57,439 nucleotides of DNA from the NCBI GenBank assembly GCA_946410085.1, contig CAMJZA010000015.1:1-57439 (forward strand), in the 5' to 3' direction. The notes below the pieces were generated by a model. That model saw only the letters and a list, made by a program, of their open reading frames with translations. It did no database searches and had not been told where the DNA came from. Positions 26,163-35,105 of this stretch are shown piece by piece (within the stretch, counting starts at the first letter, position 1; each line of letters begins with the position of its first letter). The position numbers and the translations under genes are program-made. The stretch comes from an uncultured Treponema sp. (GTDB taxonomy: Bacteria; Spirochaetota; Spirochaetia; Treponematales; Treponemataceae).

Positions 26163-28520
26163 ATGAAAGCGCGTACAACACGGCACAACTATAACCGTCT
26201 CTTCTGCATAATACGCTCTCTTTTCCTCGCCCTGTCCGCCGTCATCCTGCTCGCAGCCTGCCGCGGCAACGGCGGGTCAGCCTATTCCGGTGGTCCGACC
26301 TATGTCCCGGGCGGCGGAAGCGGCGGTTCCTCCGGCGGAGACACGACCGGAGACTCAACGAACAGCTTTACCGCCCAAGACCTCTGGAACCTTTCAAATG
26401 CGGGCAGCGTTGACCGCATCATCGAACTTTTCAAGACAAACGCCGGCAGTGAGACCTGCACGGTCGTCATATCCGCCGCAGCGCTGGGCCTTCCGGCAGG
26501 CGGCAGCGTCACGCTGACCATCACGGGGGCCGGCATCAGCTATACGGCAGACGCCACGGCAGATGCGGACGGGAACGTGTACTTTGAAGTCCCCCTCCTC
26601 GAATCGAAAACGACCGTCACGGTGGGACTTATCGTAAAGGACGCGAACGGCACGGCACTCTACGCCGGCAGCGAGGAGCAGGAAGTAGACAGCACCGGCA
26701 ACCTGCATGTGGGCCTGGTGCGCCAGTTCTGGACCCTGCCCGCAAGCATTACCCTGACGGCGAGCCCCGACGGATTTGCCTACGACAGCACGAAACTTGA
26801 CGAGACGACCACACTGAGCATATCCGGCCTGGAAGACGCGCCTGCCGGGGCCGTGTTCACATACGAGTGGGAACTGGACTCCAGCCCCCTGTCCGACAGC
26901 GGTTCCAGCCTGACCCGGACCTGGAGTGAACTGATCGGGCCTGCAGCCCCGTCAGTCGAACTGACCAAGACCTTCACGGTTACCGTCTCCTACACCGACA
27001 GCACCGGGGAGACCAGGACGGTGAGCGCAAGCACGTCCGTCATCATAGGTCCGCCGGTGACTATCCCGGCCTTCACCGTGCAGATAACCGCGAACAGCAC
27101 GAACAGCGAGAACAGCTCCGGCACAAACTATGCCTTCTACTCCACCTACGGAGGCTCCTTCACCTTCAAGGTTGTGGAACCGGAAAGCTCCTTCCCTGCC
27201 GGAACCAGCTTCTCCTGGTCCATCACGAAGAGCGGCGCCACCAGCCCCGTCACCGCCACCGGCATGAGCGTAACCAAGACGCTGGAAGATCTGGGACTTA
27301 CCACAGCAGGAGTCAGCGCAAGCTGGACGGTCACCTGCACGGCAAGCAATGCCCGCGCGGCAGCCTCCGTGACAGGGGGCGGCGACAGCTCCATGTCCGG
27401 CCGTGCCCTCAAGCTGCCCAAGTTCCACCTGAACGTCAGCGCGACAGGCAGCAACGCGGCGAACAATACTGACAGCAGCTATGCCTTTATCGGCGCCTCG
27501 GGCGAGAAATTCACCGTCACGCCGGAGCTGGACAGCGGGGAGACAGCCGTGACGGGAATGAAATACTACTGGACTGTCGCAGGTACCTCCATCAGCAATG
27601 CGGAAGGGGCAAGCGGCGACGGCCACATCGATGTCGATGTTTCCGCTCTTTCAGGTATCAGCGGCAAGACTTCCGTCAGTCCCGGCGAGTGGAACGTGGG
27701 CTGTAGCCTCAAATACACCGGCCTCAGCAACGAGTCGGCAAGCACGAGCCTGTCCGCCTTCATGCTCAAGATACCGGACTTCACCATCAAAGCCAGTGCC
27801 GGATCCGGCCTGAAAGAATCGCCGTCCTCCAGCGCCATCAGCAGGGTGTTCCTTGTCAGCTCGGCGGCAGACCTGAGCAAAACAATCAAGCTTACAGCGA
27901 CAGCAAAAGCAGGAGAGCCGGACTTCCCCACGGGAACGACGTTCACCTGGTCTCCCGCTCCCGCCAGTCCCACGACGTCATTGTCGTCGAACGCCCAGGT
28001 CAGCGCATTCTGCACCGTCGTCCCAGCAGACCAGACCGACTGCACGGTGTCCTGTACCGCACAATTCACGGGCCTCGCTGACGTAGGCCCCAAAGAGGCG
28101 ACATTTGCCCTGAAGAAGCCCGCCAAGCTCAATCCGCCGAAACCTCGCGCCCCAGAAGTGCGGTTTACGAATGGTCCAGACAGTATTTACAGGAATGCTT
28201 CGGGCAGTGCCGGCTCGTACACGGTCAAGGTCTACAATGGCACAGCTACCTCAAACATCAACATAATGTTCCGCTGGTCTGCTGCCGACACGCAGCCAGA
28301 CTCGGCAGCCGGCAAAACGGTGAAATACAAGATATATAAAAGCTCAGGAACACTTGTTGAGACTGCAAGCGGCACAGACTCCAGATACTACACGCTGAGT
28401 GCTTTGGGAGGGAGCATCGGGAATCCCTGTACAGTCACACTTACATCATATATTGAAGGCGTGGCAGATCCAGAGGAGAGTGACCCGGTGACCGTCACCC
28501 TGACGGTTAGTTATGAATGA
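26163..28520 (+). CDS. Large surface lipoprotein with Ig-like repeats
   Basis: 785 residues from ATG 26163, which aligns exactly with the start of the upstream paralogue (MKARTTRHN versus MKARTAQYN); GGAGGG is 6 bases upstream. Lipobox ends at Cys33. After the shared N-terminal module (to about residue 195) the sequence diverges into about four degenerate ~100-residue beta-sandwich repeats, each opening with a short P-x-F/V-x-V-x-x strand: IPAFTVQITAN, LPKFHLNVSAT, IPDFTIKASAG and APEVRFTNGPD. Composition stays GC-rich throughout, unlike its neighbour. Function unknown; probably an outer-surface protein. Confidence 0.82.
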   Translation: MKARTTRHNYNRLFCIIRSLFLALSAVILLAACRGNGGSAYSGGPTYVPGGGSGGSSGGDTTGDSTNSFTAQDLWNLSNAGSVDRIIELFKTNAGSETCTVVISAAALGLPAGGSVTLTITGAGISYTADATADADGNVYFEVPLLESKTTVTVGLIVKDANGTALYAGSEEQEVDSTGNLHVGLVRQFWTLPASITLTASPDGFAYDSTKLDETTTLSISGLEDAPAGAVFTYEWELDSSPLSDSGSSLTRTWSELIGPAAPSVELTKTFTVTVSYTDSTGETRTVSASTSVIIGPPVTIPAFTVQITANSTNSENSSGTNYAFYSTYGGSFTFKVVEPESSFPAGTSFSWSITKSGATSPVTATGMSVTKTLEDLGLTTAGVSASWTVTCTASNARAAASVTGGGDSSMSGRALKLPKFHLNVSATGSNAANNTDSSYAFIGASGEKFTVTPELDSGETAVTGMKYYWTVAGTSISNAEGASGDGHIDVDVSALSGISGKTSVSPGEWNVGCSLKYTGLSNESASTSLSAFMLKIPDFTIKASAGSGLKESPSSSAISRVFLVSSAADLSKTIKLTATAKAGEPDFPTGTTFTWSPAPASPTTSLSSNAQVSAFCTVVPADQTDCTVSCTAQFTGLADVGPKEATFALKKPAKLNPPKPRAPEVRFTNGPDSIYRNASGSAGSYTVKVYNGTATSNINIMFRWSAADTQPDSAAGKTVKYKIYKSSGTLVETASGTDSRYYTLSALGGSIGNPCTVTLTSYIEGVADPEESDPVTVTLTVSYE

Positions 28521-28888
28521 CTCCGGCAGCTCTGCCCCCATCTTCCAGTGTGACCACTTAAAGACCGTCCGCGTTGGTGTACGAAATGCCTGTCATCGCG
28601 TTGTAAAGCGTCTGGTCAACGGAGAAAAAGGTAAAAAAAGCGAAAAATAAGCTTTGCTCTACCCGCAAGCCCTTGCAACAAAATGCAAAAACGTTAAAGT
28701 ATGCAGGTAAATCATATTTTAACATGCGAGTCCGTTACCGCAAGGGTATAGGGGAAAATCTTTTTAAGGGAACCTTGAAAAATTGCTGCAAGCGAGTTTT
28801 TCGAGATGCCCTTAACACTTTGTTAGTTTTTTCGTTATGCGGTACCTAGGCTTTCATGTGGGCGTGAAAAGCACGCAGGGGAAACATA
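28521..28888 (+). other. Structured intergenic region, possible small RNA
   Basis: No gene is visible. A promoter-like TTGCAA (28673-28678), 16 bases, TAAAGT (28695-28700) is followed by a nested stem: TTAAGGG...CCCTTAA as outer arms (about 28765-28815) enclosing CTTGAAAAA...TTTTTCGAG, then a T-rich tail near 28822-28834. This could be a short transcript with its own terminator. The strand and function are guesses. Confidence 0.35.
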
Positions 28889-29161
28889 ATGGAAGACATT
28901 TCTCTCAACGCTGAGAATTCAGCGGAAGGGGTCGTTTTGTCCGAAGAGACAGCGACCGTCACGGCATCAGAGACATCTGCTGTCCCAATGGAATCAAGCA
29001 CAGAAACACAGGAATCCCAGTCAGGTATGCAGGAATCTGCGGCTCCCCAAGCCACTGCCCAGGCTGATGACCGGGATGCAGGCACAGAGGACGAGGAAGA
29101 AGCTGAGCAGGAGGACGGCGGACAGGGCTGCCGCACAGGAGGAGGAAAGGCATCTGAATAA
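28889..29161 (+). CDS. Small acidic Ser/Glu-rich protein (hypothetical)
   Basis: 90 residues with no recognised domain: strongly acidic, rich in Ser, Thr, Glu and Ala, with an EDEEEAEQEDGG run near the end. AGGGGAAAC about 6 bases before the ATG is a good ribosome site, which is the main support. It has no signal peptide and is probably disordered. The reading frame is convergent with the Rsm22-like gene 66 bases downstream. It could be a real short gene, the start of a broken longer one, or chance. Confidence 0.4.
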   Translation: MEDISLNAENSAEGVVLSEETATVTASETSAVPMESSTETQESQSGMQESAAPQATAQADDRDAGTEDEEEAEQEDGGQGCRTGGGKASE

Positions 29162-29227
29162 TCGGTTTTGCAGTTTCTGCAGCATATCCGGGAACCCTGC
29201 CTGTTCGGCGGTTCTGCGGTTCAGCAT

Positions 29228-30913
29228 TCAGCTGACGGTAAGCATGAGCGCACCGGTCTTTTCGTCGCGCCGGTCGGGCAGGCGGTCCGCCTCTACTTCC
29301 AGCAGGTCTCCCGAATGCAGCTCGCTGTCCGTGACGACGAGCAGGAGCCCGAGGGAGGAGCAGGCGTAGTAGCCGGTCCGGTTGCCCGGCAGGCGGATGG
29401 GGTCGCTGCTGATGCGGAATGTCAGGCGGCTGCTGCTGTTCCTGTCGGTGTCGGTGTTGCCGGTTCCAGCACGGCCGTTGCCGCTTCCTGCTTCTCCGTC
29501 CTGCTGCAGGAGGGCTTCTTCCGCTTCATCCCACTTCTTTTCGAGCGCAAGGAAGGAGAGGACGGCTCGCTCCTTGGGGATGTAGATGCTCCGGGAAAAA
29601 CGCCGCAGGCTTTGGGGGGCGTCTTCGGTGGAAAAGGCATAGTTGCACCACTTGCCGCCGCGCTTTCCTTCCATGGGGCAGGTGCCGCAGTGGGGGCAGG
29701 GGGCTGCGGGGTAGAAGTGCCGCCGCATGAATGCGTCCCGCATGCAGCTGATGAGGCGGCCGCAGGAGGGAACGCCCGGCTCGCTGATGAAGATGCGGGC
29801 GCTGTCGTTTTTCTTTTCGATGTATTTGAGCAGTTCCGTACTGTACTTTTTTGCAAGGAAGTCCGGCGGCTGGCCGCGGTCGCTTTCCTGCATCTGCATG
29901 AGCTCGTTAAAGAGGTTTGCGCTGCACACAAAGTCGGCCTTCTGCTTTATCTGCATGTCGCCGAGCGAACCGCAGACGCGGATGATGTTCCATGCCTCGC
30001 ACTGCATGCGGGCGGCGACTGCCAGAAAGAGGTTTTCGCCTGCCTGCAGGGCCTGGGCGGAAAGGTCCATGCAGTAGAACGTGAGCTTTTTGCTGCGCAG
30101 GTCGGGACGCGACAAAAAGAGGGCGATGGGGACGGTCAGCGGGCCCGAGCCGATGTCCAGGCAGACGGAGCCGTCCGTGAGGTTAAAGAAGCTTTCCGGC
30201 AGGTTTGCAAAGACCCGGGTCAGGCGGACGATGTTCCACCAGAGGTAGTAGTGGATGTAGGCACTGAGGGCGGTCGTCTCGTTCATGTAGCCCATCCGCC
30301 GCTCTTCGCGTTCGTCGGTCAGCTCGTGGCTCAGGGAACGGATCTGAGCGGGGAGCAGGGCGCGCTGCCGGGAGGTGAGGGGGTAGACGGAATTGACGAT
30401 TGCTTCAAAGTCTTCTATAACGCTCACGGCAGATTCGTCCAGCGATGACCGGGCAAAGAGGCTGCCTTTCAGTGCTGCAAGGAGGGCTTCGTCCTGCCTC
30501 CTGCCCTGTCCTGCATGGACCGGCGCTGCGGACGCGTCCCTGCGGCCGCTCATGCGGTCAGGCCTATGGCCGTTGTTCCTGTCGGACGGATTCCTGCTGT
30601 CATGCCTGTGGCCGGGTCTAGGGCCGGGCCTGCGGCCAGGCCTATGGCCGTTGTTCCTGTCCCGGCGCGCTGCCGTTTGTGCGGACAGTGCTGCCGTGCC
30701 GTCGTCATCTTCAAGGGCGGCTTCCGGGTCCTGCTTCCCCTGCCGGCCGTTCCGCTCCCGTTCGCGCCGGGCCTTGCGGTCAAGCTTGCCCTGGCGTTTT
30801 CTGCGTTTGTCGTCAAGGGTCATGCCCTTCTTTTTTTCCCACCACTTGAGCTCAAGGCCGTCTGCTGCCGCTGTCTTTCCGCCGTCATGTCCTGTCGTAT
30901 TCGTCGTTCCCAT
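29228..30913 (-). CDS. Rsm22-like ribosomal small-subunit methyltransferase family protein
   Basis: 561 residues. Residues 1-145 are very basic and disordered with two near-identical DRNNGHRP segments encoded by a DNA repeat. The core is a Rossmann methyltransferase (CLDIGSGPLTVPIALFL for SAM) followed by the cysteine cluster CPHCGTCPMEGK and WCNYAF, as in the Rsm22/METTL17 family, where four cysteines hold an iron-sulphur cluster and the protein assists small-subunit assembly. The C-terminal ~90 residues form a small beta domain. AAAGGA stands before the ATG at 30913, which overlaps the MerR gene by 29 bases. A role in ribosome assembly is inferred from the family. Confidence 0.75.
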   Translation of the reverse strand: MGTTNTTGHDGGKTAAADGLELKWWEKKKGMTLDDKRRKRQGKLDRKARRERERNGRQGKQDPEAALEDDDGTAALSAQTAARRDRNNGHRPGRRPGPRPGHRHDSRNPSDRNNGHRPDRMSGRRDASAAPVHAGQGRRQDEALLAALKGSLFARSSLDESAVSVIEDFEAIVNSVYPLTSRQRALLPAQIRSLSHELTDEREERRMGYMNETTALSAYIHYYLWWNIVRLTRVFANLPESFFNLTDGSVCLDIGSGPLTVPIALFLSRPDLRSKKLTFYCMDLSAQALQAGENLFLAVAARMQCEAWNIIRVCGSLGDMQIKQKADFVCSANLFNELMQMQESDRGQPPDFLAKKYSTELLKYIEKKNDSARIFISEPGVPSCGRLISCMRDAFMRRHFYPAAPCPHCGTCPMEGKRGGKWCNYAFSTEDAPQSLRRFSRSIYIPKERAVLSFLALEKKWDEAEEALLQQDGEAGSGNGRAGTGNTDTDRNSSSRLTFRISSDPIRLPGNRTGYYACSSLGLLLVVTDSELHSGDLLEVEADRLPDRRDEKTGALMLTVS

Positions 30914-31259
30914 CTTGTCCTTTCCTGTCCTGTTCGTTCCTGTGCTGTTTTTTCAGTGCGAGATAGAGCTTTCCCAGTTCTTCCCGTATTTCCCGCAGGG
31001 CAGCAAGCTGTCCGGCGCGTGCCATGCCTGCCCCGGCATCGGCGAGCAGCTGTGCCGCCGCTTCTTCTTCGGAAAAGCCCCGCTCATAGACGAGGTGCTT
31101 CATCCTGACGATGGTCTCCATGTCCCGTTCGCCGTAATAGCGCCGTCCCTGATAGTCTTTTTCGGGGGCGAAGAAGGGCAGCTTTTCTTCCCAGCGGCGG
31201 AGGATATGGCCCTTTACGCCGGTCATCTTTGCTACCTCGCTAATCAGGTATCTTCCCAT
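30885..31259 (-). CDS. MerR-family transcriptional regulator
   Basis: 124 residues. The N-terminal MerR helix-turn-helix and wing are clear: YLISEVAKMTGVKGHILRRWEE followed by QGRRYYGERDMETIVRMKHLV. A short dimerisation helix and a charged tail (HRNEQDRKGQDGNDEYDRT) follow; there is no metal-binding cysteine cluster, so the effector is unknown. It overlaps der by 20 bases and the Rsm22-like gene by 29, so all three appear coupled in translation. Confidence 0.88.
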   Translation of the reverse strand: MGRYLISEVAKMTGVKGHILRRWEEKLPFFAPEKDYQGRRYYGERDMETIVRMKHLVYERGFSEEEAAAQLLADAGAGMARAGQLAALREIREELGKLYLALKKQHRNEQDRKGQDGNDEYDRT

Positions 31260-32814
31260 TGCTTTCCGCGCGCTTTTCCCATTTCTGCCGGCTCGCCTTC
31301 ATTTCAAGCTGGACGGGAATCTGGTCAAATCCCAGATCGGCACGGATCCTGTTCTTGAGGTAGGAGACGTAGCTTTCCGGTACGTTGTCCGGCCGGGTCG
31401 CAAAGATGAGGAATTTGACCGGATTGGTCCCCGTCTGGGTCATGTAGCGGATCTTGAAGTGGATTGCCTTTGTTGCCGGCGGGGGATATTTTGCAATCCA
31501 GTCCCTGAGCGCCTCATTCAGGGCGGCGGTATCGACCCTGCGCGTCAGCTGTCCGTAGAGGGTGAGCGCCGTGTCCATGAGCCGCTTGATGCCGTCCGCA
31601 TTTTTTGCGCTCAGTTCAACGATGGGCGCCCAGTTCATCTGGCCGAACATATCGCGGAAGTATGTTTCAAGTTCCTTCCGTGCCTTGTTGCTCTTGTCTT
31701 CGACCAGATCCCACTTGTTCAGCGCAAAGATGACGCCGCGCCCCCGCTGGTAGGCAAGCTGGGTAATCTTCTTGTCCTGCTCGGAAAGGCCTTCCGTTGC
31801 GTCGAGCATGATGAAGGCAATGTCGCACTCGTCCAGGGTCTTGATGGCGCGGTTGACGGAATAGTATTCGACGTTTTCTTCAACCTTGCTCTTGCGCCGG
31901 ATGCCCGCCGTGTCGAGGATCTGGATGTCCCTGCCGTTGTAGCGGAAGCTGCCTTCGACGACGTCGCGGGTCGTTCCCGCATAGTCGCTGACAATGGAAG
32001 CTTCGGTGTGGGTGAGCACGTTGCTCAGCGTTGATTTGCCGGTGTTCGGCTTGCCCAGAATGGCGATGCGGACGGGCTGCTCTGCCTGCGGTCCGTCCTG
32101 TGTCTCCGCATCGGTGACCCGTGAAAAGTCCAGACCCGCAACCATTGCCCGGGACAGGTCCCTGAGTCCGTCTCCGTGGCTTGCGGAAATGAGGAGCAGT
32201 TCGGAAAATCCGAAGCGGGCGTATTCGTAGGCAAGCGCCTCGTTCCTGCCGCCTTCCGTCTTGTTGACGGCCGCGATGAGCTTGCCCCAGTAGGGGCGCA
32301 TCTGGAGGATGAGCTCCTCGTCTTCTGCGGTCATCTCCCTGGCGTCAAGGAGGAGCAGGATGCGGTCCGCCTTCCGTATCATTTCGACCGTCTTTGCGAC
32401 GACAAGGTCGTCCATTTCGCTTTCCCGGCTCGTGAAGTCCCTGGTGAGCTTGTAGCCGCCGGTGTCCATCAGGTGCACGGGCTTGCCGTCGAGGAAGCAG
32501 TTTCCTTCAACGGGATCCCGGGTGACGCCCGGTGTGGGGTCGGTGATTGCCTTGCGGCTGTGCGTGAGGGCGTTAAAGAGGGTGGATTTACCGACGTTCG
32601 GCCGGCCTGCGATGACGATGAGGGGGAGGTTGTAATAGGTCTTTCCGGTGTCAAAACGCTGTCCGCCGTCAGAGTCCGCTGTGTCCGTGTATGCTGCCCC
32701 TCCGCTTCCTGCGCCGTCCTGCGGCAGTCCTTCCAGCCCCGGCTCTGCCTGTCCGGCAGGAATCTTGACGGGCTTTGGTTTGGAGAAGTCCGGCTTCTTC
32801 TTTTTCTGCTTCAT
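31240..32814 (-). CDS. der: Ribosome-assembly GTPase Der (EngA)
   Basis: 524 residues from ATG 32814; earlier starts run into the promoter. Two tandem GTPase domains needed for 50S assembly: first G1 GRPNVGKST, G3 DTGG, G4 NKTE; second GKPNTGKST, DTAG, NKWD; then the KH-like domain (FKIRYMTQTGTNPVKFLIFATRPDNVPESYVSYL is split over its strands). The first G4 has Glu where NKxD normally has Asp. The N-terminus adds a Lys/Pro-rich ~70-residue tail (MKQKKKKPDFSKPKPVK) not found in most Der proteins. Heads the der-merR-rsm22 unit. Confidence 0.95.
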   Translation of the reverse strand: MKQKKKKPDFSKPKPVKIPAGQAEPGLEGLPQDGAGSGGAAYTDTADSDGGQRFDTGKTYYNLPLIVIAGRPNVGKSTLFNALTHSRKAITDPTPGVTRDPVEGNCFLDGKPVHLMDTGGYKLTRDFTSRESEMDDLVVAKTVEMIRKADRILLLLDAREMTAEDEELILQMRPYWGKLIAAVNKTEGGRNEALAYEYARFGFSELLLISASHGDGLRDLSRAMVAGLDFSRVTDAETQDGPQAEQPVRIAILGKPNTGKSTLSNVLTHTEASIVSDYAGTTRDVVEGSFRYNGRDIQILDTAGIRRKSKVEENVEYYSVNRAIKTLDECDIAFIMLDATEGLSEQDKKITQLAYQRGRGVIFALNKWDLVEDKSNKARKELETYFRDMFGQMNWAPIVELSAKNADGIKRLMDTALTLYGQLTRRVDTAALNEALRDWIAKYPPPATKAIHFKIRYMTQTGTNPVKFLIFATRPDNVPESYVSYLKNRIRADLGFDQIPVQLEMKASRQKWEKRAESNGKIPD

Positions 32815-32826
32815 AGGTATCTGCCT

Positions 32827-32855
32827 ATTGTACACGGAATTGGCAGAATGGTCAA
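32827..32855 (-). promoter_or_regulatory. der promoter
   Basis: On the minus strand: TTGACC (32855-32850), 17-base spacer, TACAAT (32832-32827), 12 bases to ATG 32814. The leader would be about 5 bases, too short for a ribosome site. Confidence 0.65.
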
Positions 32856-32954
32856 CGAAGGAGCCGCGGATTGGGGGGCCTCCGGGGCTGTCTTTGTCAC
32901 TGAACAAAACCGGCACAAGTGACATTTTTGTTCAGTGAGAGGTGGCGTGACTCC

Positions 32955-32983
32955 TTGACACAAACAGTGCATTTTTATAGAAT
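32955..32983 (+). promoter_or_regulatory. rpmB promoter
   Basis: TTGACA (32955-32960), 17-base spacer, TAGAAT (32978-32983). Leader of about 40 bases carries TAGGTAGG before the ATG at 33031, so this is a conventional promoter in contrast to the short-leader ones. Confidence 0.8.
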
Positions 32984-33030
32984 ATCCTACACTCTCGTAC
33001 ATAGAACTAATGATTAGGTAGGTAAACGAT

Positions 33031-33270
33031 ATGTCTAGAACTTGCGACCTTTGTGGCAAACACACTTCTTTCGGAAACACTGTCAGCAAATCATACAATC
33101 ACGTCCGCAGGGCATGGAAGCCGAACCTCTTGAAGATTAAGACTGAAATCGACGGCAGGACCGTGACGCTCCGCATCTGCACCCAGTGCCTCAAGAGCGA
33201 TTTCGTGACCAAGAAGATTAATGTCCATCCTGCAAACAAGCCCGCTCCGGCTGCTGCCGAGGCAAACTAA
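33031..33270 (+). CDS. rpmB: 50S ribosomal protein L28
   Basis: 79 residues. MSRTCDLCGK and the later CTQC give the four-cysteine zinc ribbon of C+ L28 proteins (Cys5, Cys8 and the CTQC pair). NTVSKSYNHVRRAWKPNL is the family core. The C-terminal tail is Ala/Pro-rich. Monocistronic, with its own promoter and a strong terminator. Confidence 0.97.
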   Translation: MSRTCDLCGKHTSFGNTVSKSYNHVRRAWKPNLLKIKTEIDGRTVTLRICTQCLKSDFVTKKINVHPANKPAPAAAEAN

Positions 33271-33313
33271 AATCTGCCTTCGGGCAGAATGATTTCCTCA
33301 CGGACACTGCAGG

Positions 33314-33346
33314 CCGCTCCCTGAAAGGAGCGGTTTTTTTGTTTTT
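33314..33346 (+). terminator. rpmB terminator
   Basis: CCGCTCC (33314-33320) pairs with GGAGCGG (33327-33333) around a short loop, followed by TTTTTTTG TTTTT. A smaller TCTGCC-TTCG-GGCAGA hairpin lies just upstream (about 33272-33288). Confidence 0.9.
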
Positions 33347-33461
33347 GCGTTAGCCTGCCTCTGGTCCGGCTTGTAAGGGACAGGCCGTGCTGCAGCCCTG
33401 TTTTCCCGTTTTTTTCTGCATGAACCTGCCGTTTTTCATACTGTTGTACAGATAACAGGGT

Positions 33462-35105
33462 ATGGAACATGTACATACAGATCCGGCACGGACCGGAATT
33501 CCGCCTGTTTTTCCCGAGGCCCGGTCGGCCTTCCCTGAGGCCCTTTCGGCCTTTCCTGAGGCCCTTTCGGCCTTCCCTGAGGATCCCGTGAGCCGTGCTG
33601 CGGCACGGACGTTCGGCATCCGCTACCTGTACCCGATGCAGCGGCTGGTCATTGCGAACATCCTTGATGCCGCCGCCGGTAGCAGAGGGACGGCTGATGC
33701 CGCAGGGACGGCTGACACCGCTGACGCCGCTGGCGCCGTGGACCCCCACCCCTTTGCCCGCCAGATAGTCCTCCTGCCGACGGGGGCGGGAAAGTCCTTC
33801 TGCTTCCTGGTGCCTGCCCTCCTGCTGGACGGCCCCACCCTGATCATCTATCCCCTGCTGTCGCTGATGGCGGACCAGAAGCGCAGGCTCGATGAGGCAG
33901 GCATTGCGTGCGCCGTCCTTGCCGGAGGACAGGGGCACGGGCTGCGGGAAAAAGCCTTCCGTTCGCTGGAAGCGGGGAAGGTGCGGATTGTCCTTGCAAA
34001 TCCCGAAGTCCTGCTGCAGGAGCAGGTGCTTTCCCGGCTCGCCGCCTGCCGGATTGCCCATGTCGTCGTGGACGAGGCGCACTGTGTCGGTGACTGGGGC
34101 GACAGCTTCCGGCCTGCCTACCTGCGTCTGGGGGCGGTGCTGCAGCGGCTTGCACCCCGGGTTGCGACCGCCTTTACGGCGACGGCATCGGATGCGGTCG
34201 TGTCGCGCATACAGGAGGTCCTCTTCGGCGGGGAGGCATTCCTTGTCCGGGGGAACGTGGACCGGCCGAACATCCGCTATGCCGTCATGCGCTGCCTGCA
34301 CAAGAAGAAAGCGGCCCTCCGCCTTGCCGTCAGCTGTCAGCGGCCCCTGATTATCTTCTGCGGGACGCGCTATAAGGCAGAAGACATGGCGCGGGAAATC
34401 GCCGCCCTGCTGGGCCCCGGGACCGTTCGCTTTTACCATGCAGGCATGGAACGGGAGGAAAAGCGGGCGGTGGAATCCTTTTTCTTTGCGTCTCATGACG
34501 GCATCCTCTGTGCGACCTGCGCCTACGGCATGGGCGTTGACAAGCCGGATGTGCGCACGGTCGTCCATCTGGAAAGCCCTTTGACGGTAGAAGCCTACGT
34601 GCAGGAGTCGGGCCGGGCCGGGCGCGACGGGAAGCCTGCGGATGCCATTTTGCTCTGGAGTCCCGCAGACCGCAGGAAGTTTGCCGCTTTTCCGGCGGCG
34701 GGCCGGGAGCACTGGATGCTGCGCTATGCGGAAGCCGTCAGCTGCCGCCGGCAGGTCCTGCTCAGGGCGCTCGGGTCGGAAGGGCCGGACTCTGACGCAT
34801 CCGGCCTGGAGGCGGCCGCCTGTTCCTCGTGCGATGTCTGCGACCGGGGCGGCGGACCTGCTCCCGCCGCCTATGACGGGAAGCGGGCGCTCGACTTTAT
34901 CCTGCGGCACCGGAAGCTCTATGACTGGGACAGCCTTTCTGCGGAACTGATACGGCAGTTCAACAGGGCTGACCTTCCCCTGTTTCAGCTGAACGTCTGG
35001 GAACACAGCGACATAGCGTGCATCATGGAAGCCCTGCAGGACGAAGGGCTGATCCGCCGCTGTTCCTTCCCCTGGCGGGGCAGGGTGGATTGCAAAGCGC
35101 CCTGA
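33462..35105 (+). CDS. recQ: RecQ-family ATP-dependent DNA helicase
   Basis: 547 residues. Superfamily 2 motifs: PTGAGKSFCF, DEAHCVGDWGDSFRPAY, TATA, and motif VI QESGRAGRDG. The RecQ zinc region follows (CRRQVLL...CSSCDVCD), then a short winged-helix part; no HRDC domain is seen. It unwinds DNA in recombination repair. Two oddities: an N-terminal AFPEALS repeat from three 21-bp DNA repeats (about 33525-33585), and an Ala/Gly/Asp-rich insertion (AAGSRGTADAAGTADTADAAG) just before the Walker A strand. The start is uncertain, since no clear ribosome site precedes ATG 33462. Confidence 0.92.
   Translation: MEHVHTDPARTGIPPVFPEARSAFPEALSAFPEALSAFPEDPVSRAAARTFGIRYLYPMQRLVIANILDAAAGSRGTADAAGTADTADAAGAVDPHPFARQIVLLPTGAGKSFCFLVPALLLDGPTLIIYPLLSLMADQKRRLDEAGIACAVLAGGQGHGLREKAFRSLEAGKVRIVLANPEVLLQEQVLSRLAACRIAHVVVDEAHCVGDWGDSFRPAYLRLGAVLQRLAPRVATAFTATASDAVVSRIQEVLFGGEAFLVRGNVDRPNIRYAVMRCLHKKKAALRLAVSCQRPLIIFCGTRYKAEDMAREIAALLGPGTVRFYHAGMEREEKRAVESFFFASHDGILCATCAYGMGVDKPDVRTVVHLESPLTVEAYVQESGRAGRDGKPADAILLWSPADRRKFAAFPAAGREHWMLRYAEAVSCRRQVLLRALGSEGPDSDASGLEAAACSSCDVCDRGGGPAPAAYDGKRALDFILRHRKLYDWDSLSAELIRQFNRADLPLFQLNVWEHSDIACIMEALQDEGLIRRCSFPWRGRVDCKAP

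Noticed and set aside
29168-30448. 426-residue plus-strand frame opposite the Rsm22-like gene
   Set aside because: No domain, and the minus strand has SAM and cysteine motifs.
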